Of a stretch of DNA of 7,298 nt, positions 1 to 6,442 are shown in pieces. Numbering within the stretch: the first letter of the stretch is position 1; the number at the start of each line of letters is the position of its first letter. This DNA is from an uncultured Eubacteriales bacterium. Lineage in GTDB: Bacteria; Bacillota; Clostridia; TANB77; CAG-508. Made by a program: the position numbers and the translations under genes. Location of the stretch: positions 1 to 7,298 of the forward strand of contig CACWHO010000026.1 in assembly GCA_902760765.1 (NCBI GenBank), written 5' to 3'. A model generated the notes under the pieces. The model worked only from the letters and a program-made list of their open reading frames with translations. It had not been told where the DNA came from and did no database searches.

Positions 1-118
1 TAAATGGCAAATATCCAACAACTGTTGTTTGCTCATCTTCTGTTTCAAATACAGCTACTGTATATCCATTTGATTCATTGTTATATATTATATCTACAAT
101 TTCTCCTTCTAGTTCCAA
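1..118 (-). CDS. recD2: RecD-like ATP-dependent DNA helicase RecD2, N-terminal fragment
   Basis: The first 39 codons of a gene that runs off the left edge. The translation begins (M)ELEGEIVDIIYNNESNG and continues YTVAVFETED, then TTVVGYLPF. This matches the start of the OB-like N-terminal domain of clostridial RecD2, a 5'-3' superfamily 1B helicase with roles in DNA repair and replication-fork maintenance that acts without RecBC. The helicase motifs lie outside the window, so the call rests on this N-terminal signature. The start is TTG at 118-116: an AGGAG ribosome binding site sits about 8 bases upstream and no in-frame ATG fits. A consensus promoter (151-179) lies just upstream, so the gene is probably transcribed independently of the preceding small gene. 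The family assignment is good. The exact subtype, RecD2 versus another RecD-like protein, is inferred. Confidence 0.82.
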   Translation of the reverse strand, partial: MELEGEIVDIIYNNESNGYTVAVFETEDEQTTVVGYLPF

Positions 119-150
119 TCCGCTTTCTCCTTTTTATTTTGCATGCATTT

Positions 151-179
151 ATTATATACTTTTAAAACATTTTTATCAA
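151..179 (-). promoter_or_regulatory. Consensus sigma-A promoter for recD2
   Basis: On the minus strand, TTGATA (179-174), a 17-base spacer and TATAAT (156-151) form a near-perfect vegetative promoter. It lies 3 bases beyond the stop codon of the upstream small gene. Transcription would start near position 144, giving a leader of roughly 25 bases that carries the AGGAG site and the TTG start of recD2. Confidence 0.8.
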
Positions 180-182
180 CTT

Positions 183-533
183 TTATGTATCAATATTATC
201 CATTAGATTTTTGCATTCTTTCCAACTTGTAACTTTTATAATTTCATAATCTTTTGATAATTTTTCTACAATTTTTTTAGTATCATCTGTGGATTGCATA
301 TCTGCAACGATTATATTTTTAAAATATTCCTCTCTTCCATATAAAATCTTAAATATTAAAGAACGCAAAAAACCTTCTATTTTATCTTCTTGGTTTTTTA
401 CTGCAACTATAATGTATATACCATCTGATTTTAATTTTGTGTATGTACAAATATATATGATATTTTTTAAAATTTCAAATAAGCCATAAATTGCTAATGT
501 CCAAAATATTGTTTTTAATACAAATTCCAACAT
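183..533 (-). CDS. Small membrane-anchored protein with truncated glycosyltransferase-2-like domain
   Basis: Encodes 116 residues. Residues about 5-27 form one hydrophobic membrane segment. After a short linker come IYIIVAVKNQED (39-50) and IIVADMQSTDDT (74-85), which resemble the first two beta strands of a GT-A fold, where family 2 glycosyltransferases have a nucleotide-binding 'D.gStDgT' turn. The protein ends soon after, so the DXD metal site and the acceptor half are absent and catalysis is unlikely. From memory, similar short proteins occur next to recD2 in other Firmicutes; I cannot verify this here. The start is ATG with GGAGG about 8 bases upstream. The gene precedes recD2 by 64 bp in the same direction but is separated from it by a promoter. 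Its function is unknown. It could be a nucleotide-sugar binding or purely structural remnant. Confidence 0.72.
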   Translation of the reverse strand: MLEFVLKTIFWTLAIYGLFEILKNIIYICTYTKLKSDGIYIIVAVKNQEDKIEGFLRSLIFKILYGREEYFKNIIVADMQSTDDTKKIVEKLSKDYEIIKVTSWKECKNLMDNIDT

Positions 534-619
534 TTATAGTGCCTCCAATACTATTGTTATTAATTAAATTTATGTTGTAATTGAAAAGATAAAATTCTAT
601 AAATATTTTATTCATTTAT

Positions 620-652
620 AGTATAATATGTGAATAAAAAAGTTTTGAACAA
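620..652 (-). promoter_or_regulatory. Possible promoter for the small GT-like gene
   Basis: Two overlapping minus-strand readings are possible: TTGTTC (652-647), 18 bases, TATTAT (628-623); or TTCAAA (649-644), 18 bases, TATACT (625-620). Neither is fully consensus, and the surroundings are so AT-rich that chance matches are expected. The spacer from 534 to 747 holds no gene that I can see, so a promoter here is plausible. Confidence 0.42.
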
Positions 653-696
653 ATTATTAGATTAAGTTTTTATTAAAATTATAAATTTATTGAATT

Positions 697-722
697 AAAA
701 AAGTATATAATATTTAATACTT
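697..722 (-). terminator. Weak AU-rich terminator candidate after the BRO-N gene
   Basis: On the minus strand AAGTAT (722-717) and ATACTT (706-701) are perfect complements, and the second arm runs into a short U tract (about 702-697). It lies 25 bp after the stop of the BRO-N gene. The stem is only 6 bp with one G-C pair and the loop is 10 bases, so termination efficiency is doubtful. A separate GGAA-TGC-TTCC mini-hairpin occurs at about 726-736. Confidence 0.35.
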
Positions 723-747
723 CATTGGAAGCATTCCGCTAAATTCT

Positions 748-1611
748 TTATTTTTTTGTATCTTCAATCAATTTTTTATCATCAATATATTTGTAATTTA
801 GTGCATTATTTTTGGAAATAGCTGATTTTTTAGTTTGTTTTTCATAAGATTTTTTTGCATCATTTGCAACTTGTCCTCCTCTTTTTGCAACACTTATGTT
901 TTCATTAAGACCCTTTGGATGTTCTGATTTGGCAATATCACGGGTTGCAATTTCTCCTAAGTCTGTAAGTAAGACCTCAATATCTGTCATATTGTCTCTT
1001 AATGATTCTTTTCTTAAGCCTTTATATTTTTTGTATTCTGATGCTTTCATTCCTGACCAACCTTTATATATTTCATTAGTAAGAATAGCATATTCAACTG
1101 GTTTTTCAATACCGCCATCTTTCCATATATCCGTTAGTTTAAATCTATCAACAATGCCTGCTAATCTTTGTTTAATCCATTCATCACTATATCCTTTTTT
1201 TCTATAGTAATCAACAGCACGACTGATAGCAAGTTCTGGATCAAAAACTTCATCAATTCTTTCTTTTCCCATTTTTGCAAGCCAGATTTTAAATGGTTCT
1301 GCTTTTGAGCTTGGTACAGATTCAATAAGTCTTAAAATTCCTTTAGTATCTAAAGTATCAGTTAAATAATTTTTTCCATCTTTATGAGATTTTATTTTGA
1401 GTTGTACGATATCTTCGTACAACTGACTTCCTTCTTTATCTAGCTTTTTCTTTAAATCTGACCAATATCTTTTTGGAATTTTGCTATCAGTTAAAGCACT
1501 AATTACATCAACTACACTAAAAAAGTAATCCTCTTTTTCACTATTCCAAATACTTCTAATCTCTGTACCTTCAAATAAGTTTGTAATAGTATTAAATTTT
1601 TTATCTTCCAT
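748..1611 (-). CDS. BRO-N / DinD-like protein (phage antirepressor family)
   Basis: Encodes 287 residues. Residues about 15-120 look like a BRO-N domain: IRSIWNSEKEDYFFSVVDV leads into a helix and the segment IPKRYWSDLKKKL. The block SVPSSKAEPFKIWLAKMG (98-115) is typical of the domain's end in this family. The C-terminal half (about 123-270) resembles DinD-like proteins, including DIWKDGGI, a lysine-rich middle, and a tail with AKRGGQVANDAKKSYE followed by SKNNALNYK. Known BRO-N proteins bind DNA or act as phage antirepressors, and E. coli DinD is DNA-damage inducible and modulates RecA. Here no phage structural, integrase or repressor gene is visible, so this is a solitary copy. The start is ATG, preceded by a full AAGGAGG site 11-12 bases upstream. 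No clear promoter or SOS box was recognised in the 78 bp upstream. Family call fairly sure, role inferred. Confidence 0.82.
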   Translation of the reverse strand: MEDKKFNTITNLFEGTEIRSIWNSEKEDYFFSVVDVISALTDSKIPKRYWSDLKKKLDKEGSQLYEDIVQLKIKSHKDGKNYLTDTLDTKGILRLIESVPSSKAEPFKIWLAKMGKERIDEVFDPELAISRAVDYYRKKGYSDEWIKQRLAGIVDRFKLTDIWKDGGIEKPVEYAILTNEIYKGWSGMKASEYKKYKGLRKESLRDNMTDIEVLLTDLGEIATRDIAKSEHPKGLNENISVAKRGGQVANDAKKSYEKQTKKSAISKNNALNYKYIDDKKLIEDTKK

Positions 1612-1689
1612 ATATTCAGATACCTCCTTATATTAATTTTCAAAAATTTTTTTCTATCTTTTAGTTAATAATAATATAAAATATTTATA

Positions 1690-2514
1690 TTAAATACTTT
1701 CCCAATAATAGTATAAAATATTTTTATCTACATCATATACGCCAATTTCACAACCTGTAGCTTCTTCTTCTGTAAAATTTTTCTTTTTATTTTCATAACT
1801 TGTCCTGCATACTAATTCATAATGATAATACCCATTCTGAATTGTAAGTACTTCTGGATTATATATAAAATTATCCAGTTTCCCGTCTTCTAATCTATTC
1901 TTATTCCATTTTTCGTTTTTATCTAAAGAATTTGCTATCTCTTTTCCCTTTTCCTCTGTAAAGTTGTAAACATAATAATCCATACCATCATATTGTAAGC
2001 CACCTCTTACACTATATATTTCTCTACTAGCATAGTTTTTTATATTTACTCCTAAAATTTCATTAAAATCAGTATGATAAAATGGTATTCCTTTATAATA
2101 ATATAATTTCAAATTTTTCAAATCAAATATTGCGTTAATTCCATTTTTATCATAATAATATAAGTTTTCTCGATCAATTCTACTTATCTTATTTTCCTCT
2201 TTTTCATAAAACATTACCATTTTATATTCATAGAATTTATTTCTACTCCAATCATCGCTATTTTCTAATTTTTCTTTTAATTCATCTACTTTCTTACTTT
2301 CATAATAATTGCTTATTTTATATACTTTATATTCAGTGAATATATCTTTATTGTATACAGTATAATAAGATATATCATATGAATCTAAATTAATTCCCAA
2401 TTTTTGGTAATCCCTATCTCCATTTATTGAACTAACTTTTATTGATATAAAACTCACAATTATAATAGCTGCAAGTATTAATAAAATATGTAAAAAAGTT
2501 TTTTTATTTTTCAT
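1690..2514 (-). CDS. Membrane-anchored extracytoplasmic tyrosine-rich protein, unknown function
   Basis: Encodes 274 residues that I do not recognise. Residues about 6-28 are a positively flanked hydrophobic segment, which reads as a signal anchor or uncleaved signal peptide; there is no lipobox cysteine. The remainder is polar and rich in Tyr, Lys, Asn and Glu, consistent with an exported domain. Two segments look like copies of one unit. The first (about 62-141) runs from YKVYKIS through ENSDDWSRNKF to FDLKNLKLYYYKG. The second (about 179-272) runs from YYVYNFT through DKNEKWNKNRL to YDVDKNILYYYWE. The second copy has the only two cysteines (236 and 255), which might form a disulfide outside the cell. 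The start is ATG with AAAGGA about 8 bases upstream. It follows the CxxC gene by 20 bp, so the two probably share a promoter. It may sense or bind something at the cell surface, but the sequence does not say what. Confidence 0.8.
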   Translation of the reverse strand: MKNKKTFLHILLILAAIIIVSFISIKVSSINGDRDYQKLGINLDSYDISYYTVYNKDIFTEYKVYKISNYYESKKVDELKEKLENSDDWSRNKFYEYKMVMFYEKEENKISRIDRENLYYYDKNGINAIFDLKNLKLYYYKGIPFYHTDFNEILGVNIKNYASREIYSVRGGLQYDGMDYYVYNFTEEKGKEIANSLDKNEKWNKNRLEDGKLDNFIYNPEVLTIQNGYYHYELVCRTSYENKKKNFTEEEATGCEIGVYDVDKNILYYYWESI

Positions 2515-2534
2515 ATCACCAATCCTTTATATTT

Positions 2535-3113
2535 TTATTTAATTTCATAATTACTAAAATTGAATTTTATGTTTATATTATATTTTTTTATAACTCCATA
2601 CTCACTAGATACAACTCCAAAATTATTCAATAGAGTAGAAAAAATATCTGTAAGCATTGACTCTTTTTTATCAACATATTCTTTTAGGTCTTTAAATTCT
2701 GTAAAATCATATGTATCAATTATATTTCCATCTAATTTCCAAGTACTATTTTCATTTTTTATAGCATTGACAAACATAGTTGCATTATGTAATGAATAAA
2801 GTAAATCTCCTCCTTCAAATTTAAGTAAAACACCATTTCTTTCATAATCTTTTAAATCAAATTTTCCTGTTTCTTTTCCATACTTTTCTATTAAACTTTT
2901 GATTGTTTCATTAAAAACTGTACTTTTTATTAATAAGTTATCTGTTATTTTGTCTTCTATTGTTAAATCTTCGGGTTCCTTTCCAATTAATATAAATCTA
3001 GATGGTTTTTTTATATCTAATAATTCATATAAATTATCAAGACATCCTCTTCCAAACATTGAATATTTATAGTTATAAGGTTTATTACATAAAATGCATC
3101 TTTTTTCTTCCAT
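2535..3113 (-). CDS. Hypothetical protein with N-terminal CxxC motif
   Basis: Encodes 192 residues with no signal peptide or membrane segment, so it is probably cytoplasmic. The N-terminus has C6-x2-C9 and then C24 inside MFGRGCLDNLYELL. This could be a small metal-binding knuckle, although a fourth ligand is not obvious. The C-terminal half carries LHNATMF, then STWKLDGNIIDTYDFTEF, then NNFGVVSSEYGVIKKY and a closing strand NINIKFNF. That order (W..G.I.DtYDF, then a helix, then Y.I.I.F) reminds me of a small domain seen at the C-termini of assorted bacterial hypothetical or phage-linked proteins, but I cannot name it. The start is ATG with a GAGAGG site 11 bases upstream. A strong consensus promoter lies just upstream, and the membrane protein gene follows after 20 bp. 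Function unknown. Confidence 0.78.
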   Translation of the reverse strand: MEEKRCILCNKPYNYKYSMFGRGCLDNLYELLDIKKPSRFILIGKEPEDLTIEDKITDNLLIKSTVFNETIKSLIEKYGKETGKFDLKDYERNGVLLKFEGGDLLYSLHNATMFVNAIKNENSTWKLDGNIIDTYDFTEFKDLKEYVDKKESMLTDIFSTLLNNFGVVSSEYGVIKKYNINIKFNFSNYEIK

Positions 3114-3143
3114 ATAAAATCTGTCCTCTCTGTTTTTAATTGT

Positions 3144-3172
3144 ATTATAGCAATTATATTTTGTATTTTCAA
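3144..3172 (-). promoter_or_regulatory. Strong consensus promoter of the two-gene accessory operon
   Basis: On the minus strand TTGAAA (3172-3167), a 17-base spacer and TATAAT (3149-3144) are present. The spacer ends in TGC, which gives an extended -10 (TGnTATAAT). Transcription would start near 3137, leaving a leader of about 24 bases before the ATG at 3113. The promoter lies downstream of the rplQ terminator, so the accessory genes are uncoupled from the ribosomal operon. No operator-like dyad was noticed. Confidence 0.85.
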
Positions 3173-3272
3173 GTATTTACTATAACTTTTTTATAAATAT
3201 TTTCTAATAAGTTTAATAATTGGTAATTTAGCAATTAGAATAAATCAGAAAAAGATGTTTTTACTATTATAT

Positions 3273-3302
3273 AAAAAAAGAACTTAGTAATTTTCTAAGT
3301 CC
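3273..3302 (-). terminator. Rho-independent terminator of the alpha operon
   Basis: On the minus strand GGACTTAG (3302-3295) pairs with CTAAGTTC (3287-3280) in an 8-bp stem with one G-U pair, around a 7-base loop. A run of seven T follows (3279-3273). It begins 13 bases after the rplQ stop codon and closes the map-infA-to-rplQ gene series. Confidence 0.92.
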
Positions 3303-3315
3303 CTTTTATTTTTTA

Positions 3316-3843
3316 TTATACAAGTTGTAATATTGCTACTTCTGCTGAATCTCCTCTTCTTGGTCCAGCTTTTACAATTCTAGTATATCCCCCAACATTT
3401 TTTCCTGCATATTTATTTGCAATTTCATTAAATAATTTTGCAGGTACATCAATGTTATTTCCTTCACTATCTTTAACTTTGTTAAGTTTTGTCATCATTT
3501 TTCTTCTTGCATTTAATCTTGATGGCATATCTTTTTGTCTTTTTTCAGTAGTTTCTTCTTTAACTACTTTTAAATATTCTTTACCATTCTTGCTTTTTAC
3601 AAGTTCTGTAACTTTGTTTCCTTTTGAGTCAAGTTTTGCTTTAGTAACTTTAACTTCAACTTCTTCAAAGTTATCTTTTTCTTTTATTGCAAGTGATATA
3701 AGACTATCTGCAATTGCTTTTACTTCTTTAGCTCTTGGTAATGTTGTTTCAACTTTTCCATATACTATTAAATCTGTTGTTAAATTTTTTAACATTGCCA
3801 TTCTTATATCTGTAGTTCTACCTAACTTTCTATTTGTAGCCAA
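3316..3843 (-). CDS. rplQ: 50S ribosomal protein L17 with a lineage-type insertion
   Basis: Large-subunit protein at the peptide exit-tunnel side. The N-terminus MATNRKLGRTTDIRMAMLKN and the block LTTDLI...VETTLPRAKEV are typical, as is the C-terminal GGYTRIVKAGPRRGDSAEV. At 175 residues it is much longer than the usual roughly 115-125. The excess is about 50 residues, lysine- and glutamate-rich, between the helix ending near residue 54 and the conserved RLNARRKM block near residue 109, where most bacteria have only a short linker. The start is taken as TTG at 3843-3841, because the in-frame GTG at 3852 lies inside the AAGGAAGGTG ribosome binding site; starting there would add three residues (MKK). 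Last gene of the operon, 30 bp after rpoA and followed by a terminator. Identity is certain; the start is likely. Confidence 0.96.
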   Translation of the reverse strand: MATNRKLGRTTDIRMAMLKNLTTDLIVYGKVETTLPRAKEVKAIADSLISLAIKEKDNFEEVEVKVTKAKLDSKGNKVTELVKSKNGKEYLKVVKEETTEKRQKDMPSRLNARRKMMTKLNKVKDSEGNNIDVPAKLFNEIANKYAGKNVGGYTRIVKAGPRRGDSAEVAILQLV

Positions 3844-3849
3844 TTTTTT

Positions 3850-3859
3850 CACCTTCCTT
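3850..3859 (-). promoter_or_regulatory. rplQ ribosome binding site that decides the start
   Basis: AAGGAAGGTG on the minus strand resembles the anti-16S consensus with one extra A. It ends 6 bases before TTG at 3843-3841, a normal spacing. The in-frame GTG formed by its last three bases would have almost no spacing, which favours TTG as the real start and yields MATNRKLGR, the expected L17 N-terminus. Confidence 0.7.
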
Positions 3860-3873
3860 TTCGTGTAAAATAC

Positions 3874-4824
3874 TCAAAATTTATCTTCATGTGCAAAATC
3901 TAAGCCTAATGAATGTAATTTTGCTTTTACTTCATCAAATGATTTCTTACCTAAATTTCTAACTTTCATCATTTCTGTTTCAGATTTATTTATTAAATCT
4001 TGAACAGTTGTAATATTTGCTCTCTTTAAGCAATTATAAGATCTAACTGATAATTCCAATTCTTCAATTGGCATTTCTAGTGTTTTTTCTTTCTTAGATT
4101 CTTCTTTTTCAACCATTACTTGTGTATTTTTTGTTGCTTCTGATAAATCAACAAATAATTCCAAGTGACCTGTTAAAACTTTTGCTGCTAAGCTTAATGC
4201 TTCTGGAGCTTTAAGGCTTCCATCTGTCCATACTTCAATTGTCAATTTATCATAATCTACTCTTTGACCAACTCTAGTATTTTCAACATGATAGTTAACT
4301 TTTTTTACTGGTGTGTAAATTGAGTCAATTGGAAGTACAGAAATATCTTGGTCATCTTTCTTATTTTGTTCAGAAGAGTTATATCCTCTTCCTCTATTTG
4401 CAGTCATTTCCATTACAAGGCTTCCACCTTTTGCAACTGTTGCAATATGTAAATCTGGATTTAGTATTTCTACTGTTCCATCAGATTCTATATCACCTGC
4501 TGTAACTTCTCCTTCGCCTTTGAAGTTTACTCTTAATGTCTTTTCTTCATTTCCATCAAATTTTAATCTAACACTTTTTAAGTTAACAATTAATTCAGGT
4601 ACATCTTCAACAACATTTGGTATTGTTGAAAATTCATGTAATACTCCATCAATTTTTACACTTGTTAGAGCACATCCTGGTAATGATGAAAGTAAAATTC
4701 TTCTTAGAGAATTACCAATTGTTACACCATATCCTCTTTCTAATGGTTCACATACAAATTTTGCATAATTATTTGCATCATCAATATCTAGACATTCAAT
4801 ATTTGGCTTTTCAAATTCTATCAT
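3874..4824 (-). CDS. rpoA: DNA-directed RNA polymerase subunit alpha
   Basis: Encodes 316 residues, the usual length. Alpha dimerises to start assembly of RNA polymerase, and its C-terminal domain contacts UP-element DNA and activators. The N-terminal domain (about 1-230) opens with [15 protein letters not shown] and carries [20 protein letters not shown] (31-50), the conserved dimerisation and beta-binding region; [13 protein letters not shown] and [12 protein letters not shown] are also typical. A charged linker (about 232-248) leads to the C-terminal domain with [17 protein letters not shown] (255-271) and the helix-hairpin-helix-like [18 protein letters not shown]261 corresponds to E. coli R265, the key DNA-contact residue. 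The start is ATG with AGGAGGT 5 bases upstream. It sits between rpsD and rplQ as in other bacteria. The 92-bp gap to rpsD holds an inverted repeat, noted separately. Confidence 0.99.
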   Translation of the reverse strand: MIEFEKPNIECLDIDDANNYAKFVCEPLERGYGVTIGNSLRRILLSSLPGCALTSVKIDGVLHEFSTIPNVVEDVPELIVNLKSVRLKFDGNEEKTLRVNFKGEGEVTAGDIESDGTVEILNPDLHIATVAKGGSLVMEMTANRGRGYNSSEQNKKDDQDISVLPIDSIYTPVKKVNYHVENTRVGQRVDYDKLTIEVWTDGSLKAPEALSLAAKVLTGHLELFVDLSEATKNTQVMVEKEESKKEKTLEMPIEELELSVRSYNCLKRANITTVQDLINKSETEMMKVRNLGKKSFDEVKAKLHSLGLDFAHEDKF

Positions 4825-4862
4825 TTTTACCTCCTAAATGAGAATTTCTCTCAAATTAAATA

Positions 4863-4898
4863 TGATATTAATTTTTGTTTGCATAATCCTTAATATCA
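4863..4898 (-). repeat. Inverted repeat in the rpsD-rpoA spacer
   Basis: TGATATTAA (4898-4890 on the minus strand) and TTAATATCA (4871-4863) form a perfect 9-bp dyad around an 18-base loop. A smaller hairpin, TGAGA-GAAAT-TCTCA (about 4853-4839), follows just before the rpoA ribosome binding site. No U tract follows the large dyad, so it is not a normal intrinsic terminator. It might be a processing site or a translational control element for rpoA. Confidence 0.5.
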
Positions 4899-4916
4899 AT
4901 GGATTTTTAAAAATTA

Positions 4917-5543
4917 TTATTTTGAGTAAAGCTCTACTATTAAATGTTCTTCTATTGGAAGATCAATATCTTCTCTAGCAGATAATCTAATTACTTTACC
5001 ACTTAGTTTTTCATTGTCTTTTTCAAGCCAAGCTGGAACTGGTCTTGTAGCATTTTGTTCTACATTAACTTTAATAGCTCCATTGTCTTTTTTATTTTCT
5101 CTAACTGTTATTACATCTCCAGCTTTTACTAAATAAGATGGAATGTTAACTTTCTTTCCATTTACTTCAAATTGTCCATGGTTTACAAGTTGTCTTGCTT
5201 GTGCTCTTGATGCACCAAATCCTAATCTGTAAACTACATTGTCTAATCTACTTTCTAAGATTTGTAGTAAGTTTTCACCTGTTATACCTTTTTTATTTGA
5301 AGCCATTTCAAAATATTTTCTGAATTGTTTTTCTCCAACTCCATAATAAGATTTTGTTTTTTGTTTTTCTCTTAATTGAGTTCCATATTCAGAAAGTTTA
5401 GCTCTTTTTTGACCATGTTGTCCTGGTGCGTAATTTCTTCTTGCAATACTGCATTTATCTGAATAGCATCTATCACCTTTTAAGAACAATTTTTGTCCTT
5501 CTCTACGGCATCTACGACATTGTTCATCTATATATCTTGCCAT
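4917..5543 (-). CDS. rpsD: 30S ribosomal protein S4, zinc-binding form
   Basis: Encodes 208 residues. S4 binds the 5' domain of 16S rRNA and nucleates small-subunit assembly, and in several bacteria it represses its own operon. The N-terminal domain has the zinc-type cysteine set C9-x2-C12 and C26-x4-C31, with the family signature [20 protein letters not shown]. The RNA-binding S4 domain lies at about 98-150, starting [20 protein letters not shown]. Intact cysteines mark the metal-bound form rather than the cysteine-free paralogue. The start is ATG with AAGGGAG about 10 bases upstream. Its place between rpsK and rpoA differs from B. subtilis, where rpsD is a separate gene. A short ATCGA-AAA-TCGAT hairpin lies in the spacer before it (about 5563-5575). 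Confidence 0.99.
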   Translation of the reverse strand: MARYIDEQCRRCRREGQKLFLKGDRCYSDKCSIARRNYAPGQHGQKRAKLSEYGTQLREKQKTKSYYGVGEKQFRKYFEMASNKKGITGENLLQILESRLDNVVYRLGFGASRAQARQLVNHGQFEVNGKKVNIPSYLVKAGDVITVRENKKDNGAIKVNVEQNATRPVPAWLEKDNEKLSGKVIRLSAREDIDLPIEEHLIVELYSK

Positions 5544-5577
5544 TTATAATTTTCTCCCTTCTATCGATTTTCGATTA

Positions 5578-5976
5578 TTATACTCTTCTTCTTTTTGGTG
5601 GTCTACATCCATTGTGTGGTATTGGTGTTACATCTTTTATAGCACTAATTTCTAATCCAGCTGTTTGAAGTGCTCTAATTGCTGCTTCTCTTCCAGCTCC
5701 AGGTCCTTTAACAAATACCTCAACTGTTTTTAATCCATGTTCCATTGCTGCTTTTGCTGCTGTTTCTGCAACTTGTCCTGCTGCAAATGGTGTGCTTTTT
5801 CTTGAACCTTTGAATCCTAATTCTCCAGCACTTCCCCAAGAAATTGAATTACCTTGTGTATCTGTTATTGTAACAATTGTATTGTTAAAACTAGAATGAA
5901 TGTGAGCTTCACCTTTTTCTATGTTTTTTCTATTTCTTTTAGCTACTGGTTTTCTAGCTACTTTACTGTTTGCCAT
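5578..5976 (-). CDS. rpsK: 30S ribosomal protein S11
   Basis: Encodes 132 residues, close to the usual length. S11 lies on the platform of the small subunit near the mRNA exit and the 3' end of 16S rRNA. Characteristic segments are [19 protein letters not shown] (25-43), [35 protein letters not shown], and the basic terminus [15 protein letters not shown]. The start is ATG with AAAGGAGGG about 11 bases upstream. It lies 33 bp after rpsM and 34 bp before rpsD, and is evidently cotranscribed with both. Nothing odd in the protein. Confidence 0.99.
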   Translation of the reverse strand: MANSKVARKPVAKRNRKNIEKGEAHIHSSFNNTIVTITDTQGNSISWGSAGELGFKGSRKSTPFAAGQVAETAAKAAMEHGLKTVEVFVKGPGAGREAAIRALQTAGLEISAIKDVTPIPHNGCRPPKRRRV

Positions 5977-6009
5977 TTTAAAATTTTCCCTCCTTTTAGG
6001 TTATTTTAA

Positions 6010-6384
6010 TTATTTATCTGCTTTGCTTTTACTTACTAATTTTCTAGGACCTTTTCTAGTTCTAGCATTTGTTTTTGTTCTTTGTCCTCTTACAGGCAAT
6101 CCTTTTCTATGTCTTAATCCTCTATAACAACCAATTTCTGTAAGTCTTTTAATATTCAAAGCAACTTCTCTTCTTAGATCTCCTTCAACAACATATGATT
6201 CATCAATAGCTTTTTTTATGCTACTAACTTCTTCATCTGTTAGGTCTTTAACTCTAGTATCTGGATTTACTCCAGCTTTTGCTAGAATTTTTTGAGAACT
6301 TTTTAATCCTATTCCATAAATGTATGTAAGTCCTACTTCTACTCTTTTTTCTTTAGGTAGATCAACTCCTGCTATACGAGCCAT
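6010..6384 (-). CDS. rpsM: 30S ribosomal protein S13
   Basis: Encodes 124 residues from the ATG at 6384-6382. S13 sits in the head of the small subunit, contacts the P-site tRNA with its basic tail and forms bridges to the large subunit. [20 protein letters not shown] followed by YIYGIG is the standard N-terminus. [20 protein letters not shown] and a lysine-rich tail form the C-terminus. An in-frame TTG at 6402 would add MEVQKN, but those codons are the GGAGGTG ribosome binding site itself, so the longer form is rejected. The spacer upstream to rpmJ is 199 bp, far longer than the 33-35 bp gaps elsewhere in this operon, and it has marked secondary structure. In E. coli, S4 represses the alpha operon by binding an RNA pseudoknot at the rpsM start. 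A similar control, perhaps with a different RNA, is possible here. Confidence 0.98.
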   Translation of the reverse strand: MARIAGVDLPKEKRVEVGLTYIYGIGLKSSQKILAKAGVNPDTRVKDLTDEEVSSIKKAIDESYVVEGDLRREVALNIKRLTEIGCYRGLRHRKGLPVRGQRTKTNARTRKGPRKLVSKSKADK

Positions 6385-6393
6385 ATTTTTTTG

Positions 6394-6400
6394 CACCTCC
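6394..6400 (-). promoter_or_regulatory. rpsM Shine-Dalgarno that fixes the start
   Basis: GGAGGTG lies 9 bases before ATG at 6384 and gives the canonical [10 protein letters not shown] start. TGCAA covering its end (6395-6391) can pair with TTGCA at 6417-6413, and AGGTG can pair with a CACCT element at 6452-6448. The site may therefore be occluded in one RNA fold. Confidence 0.8.
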
Positions 6401-6412
6401 AAATTTTATTAT

Positions 6413-6427
6413 TGCAATTTAATTGCA
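6413..6427 (-). repeat. Hairpin just upstream of the rpsM ribosome binding site
   Basis: TGCAAT (6427-6422), TAA loop, ATTGCA (6418-6413). Its 3' arm overlaps the TTGCA that could otherwise pair with TGCAA at the Shine-Dalgarno site, so the two pairings exclude each other. Confidence 0.55.
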
Positions 6428-6442
6428 TAATCTCTATTTTTT

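Noticed and set aside
289..489. Plus-strand open frames across the window (for example at 289-489, 896-1207, 2560-2799, 3452-3868, 4520-4768, 5426-5668, 5921-6127)
   Set aside because: Each lies opposite a well-supported minus-strand gene, lacks a convincing ribosome binding site, and gives a low-complexity hydrophobic translation typical of AT-rich antisense frames.
622..627. TATAAT on the plus strand as a promoter
   Set aside because: No suitable -35 box lies 16-18 bases upstream and no plus-strand gene follows.
1673..1691. AATATAA/TTATATT dyad at the end of the Tyr-rich protein gene as a terminator
   Set aside because: The 7-bp stem is entirely A-T, overlaps the stop codon and has no U run after it; it is expected by chance in such AT-rich DNA.
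3316..3852. L17 starting at GTG 3852
   Set aside because: The GTG is part of the AAGGAAGGTG ribosome binding site; TTG at 3843 has proper spacing and gives MATNRKLGR.
6010..6402. Longer S13 starting at TTG 6402 (MEVQKN extension)
   Set aside because: The added codons are the GGAGGTG ribosome binding site of the canonical ATG at 6384, and S13 proteins start MARIAG.
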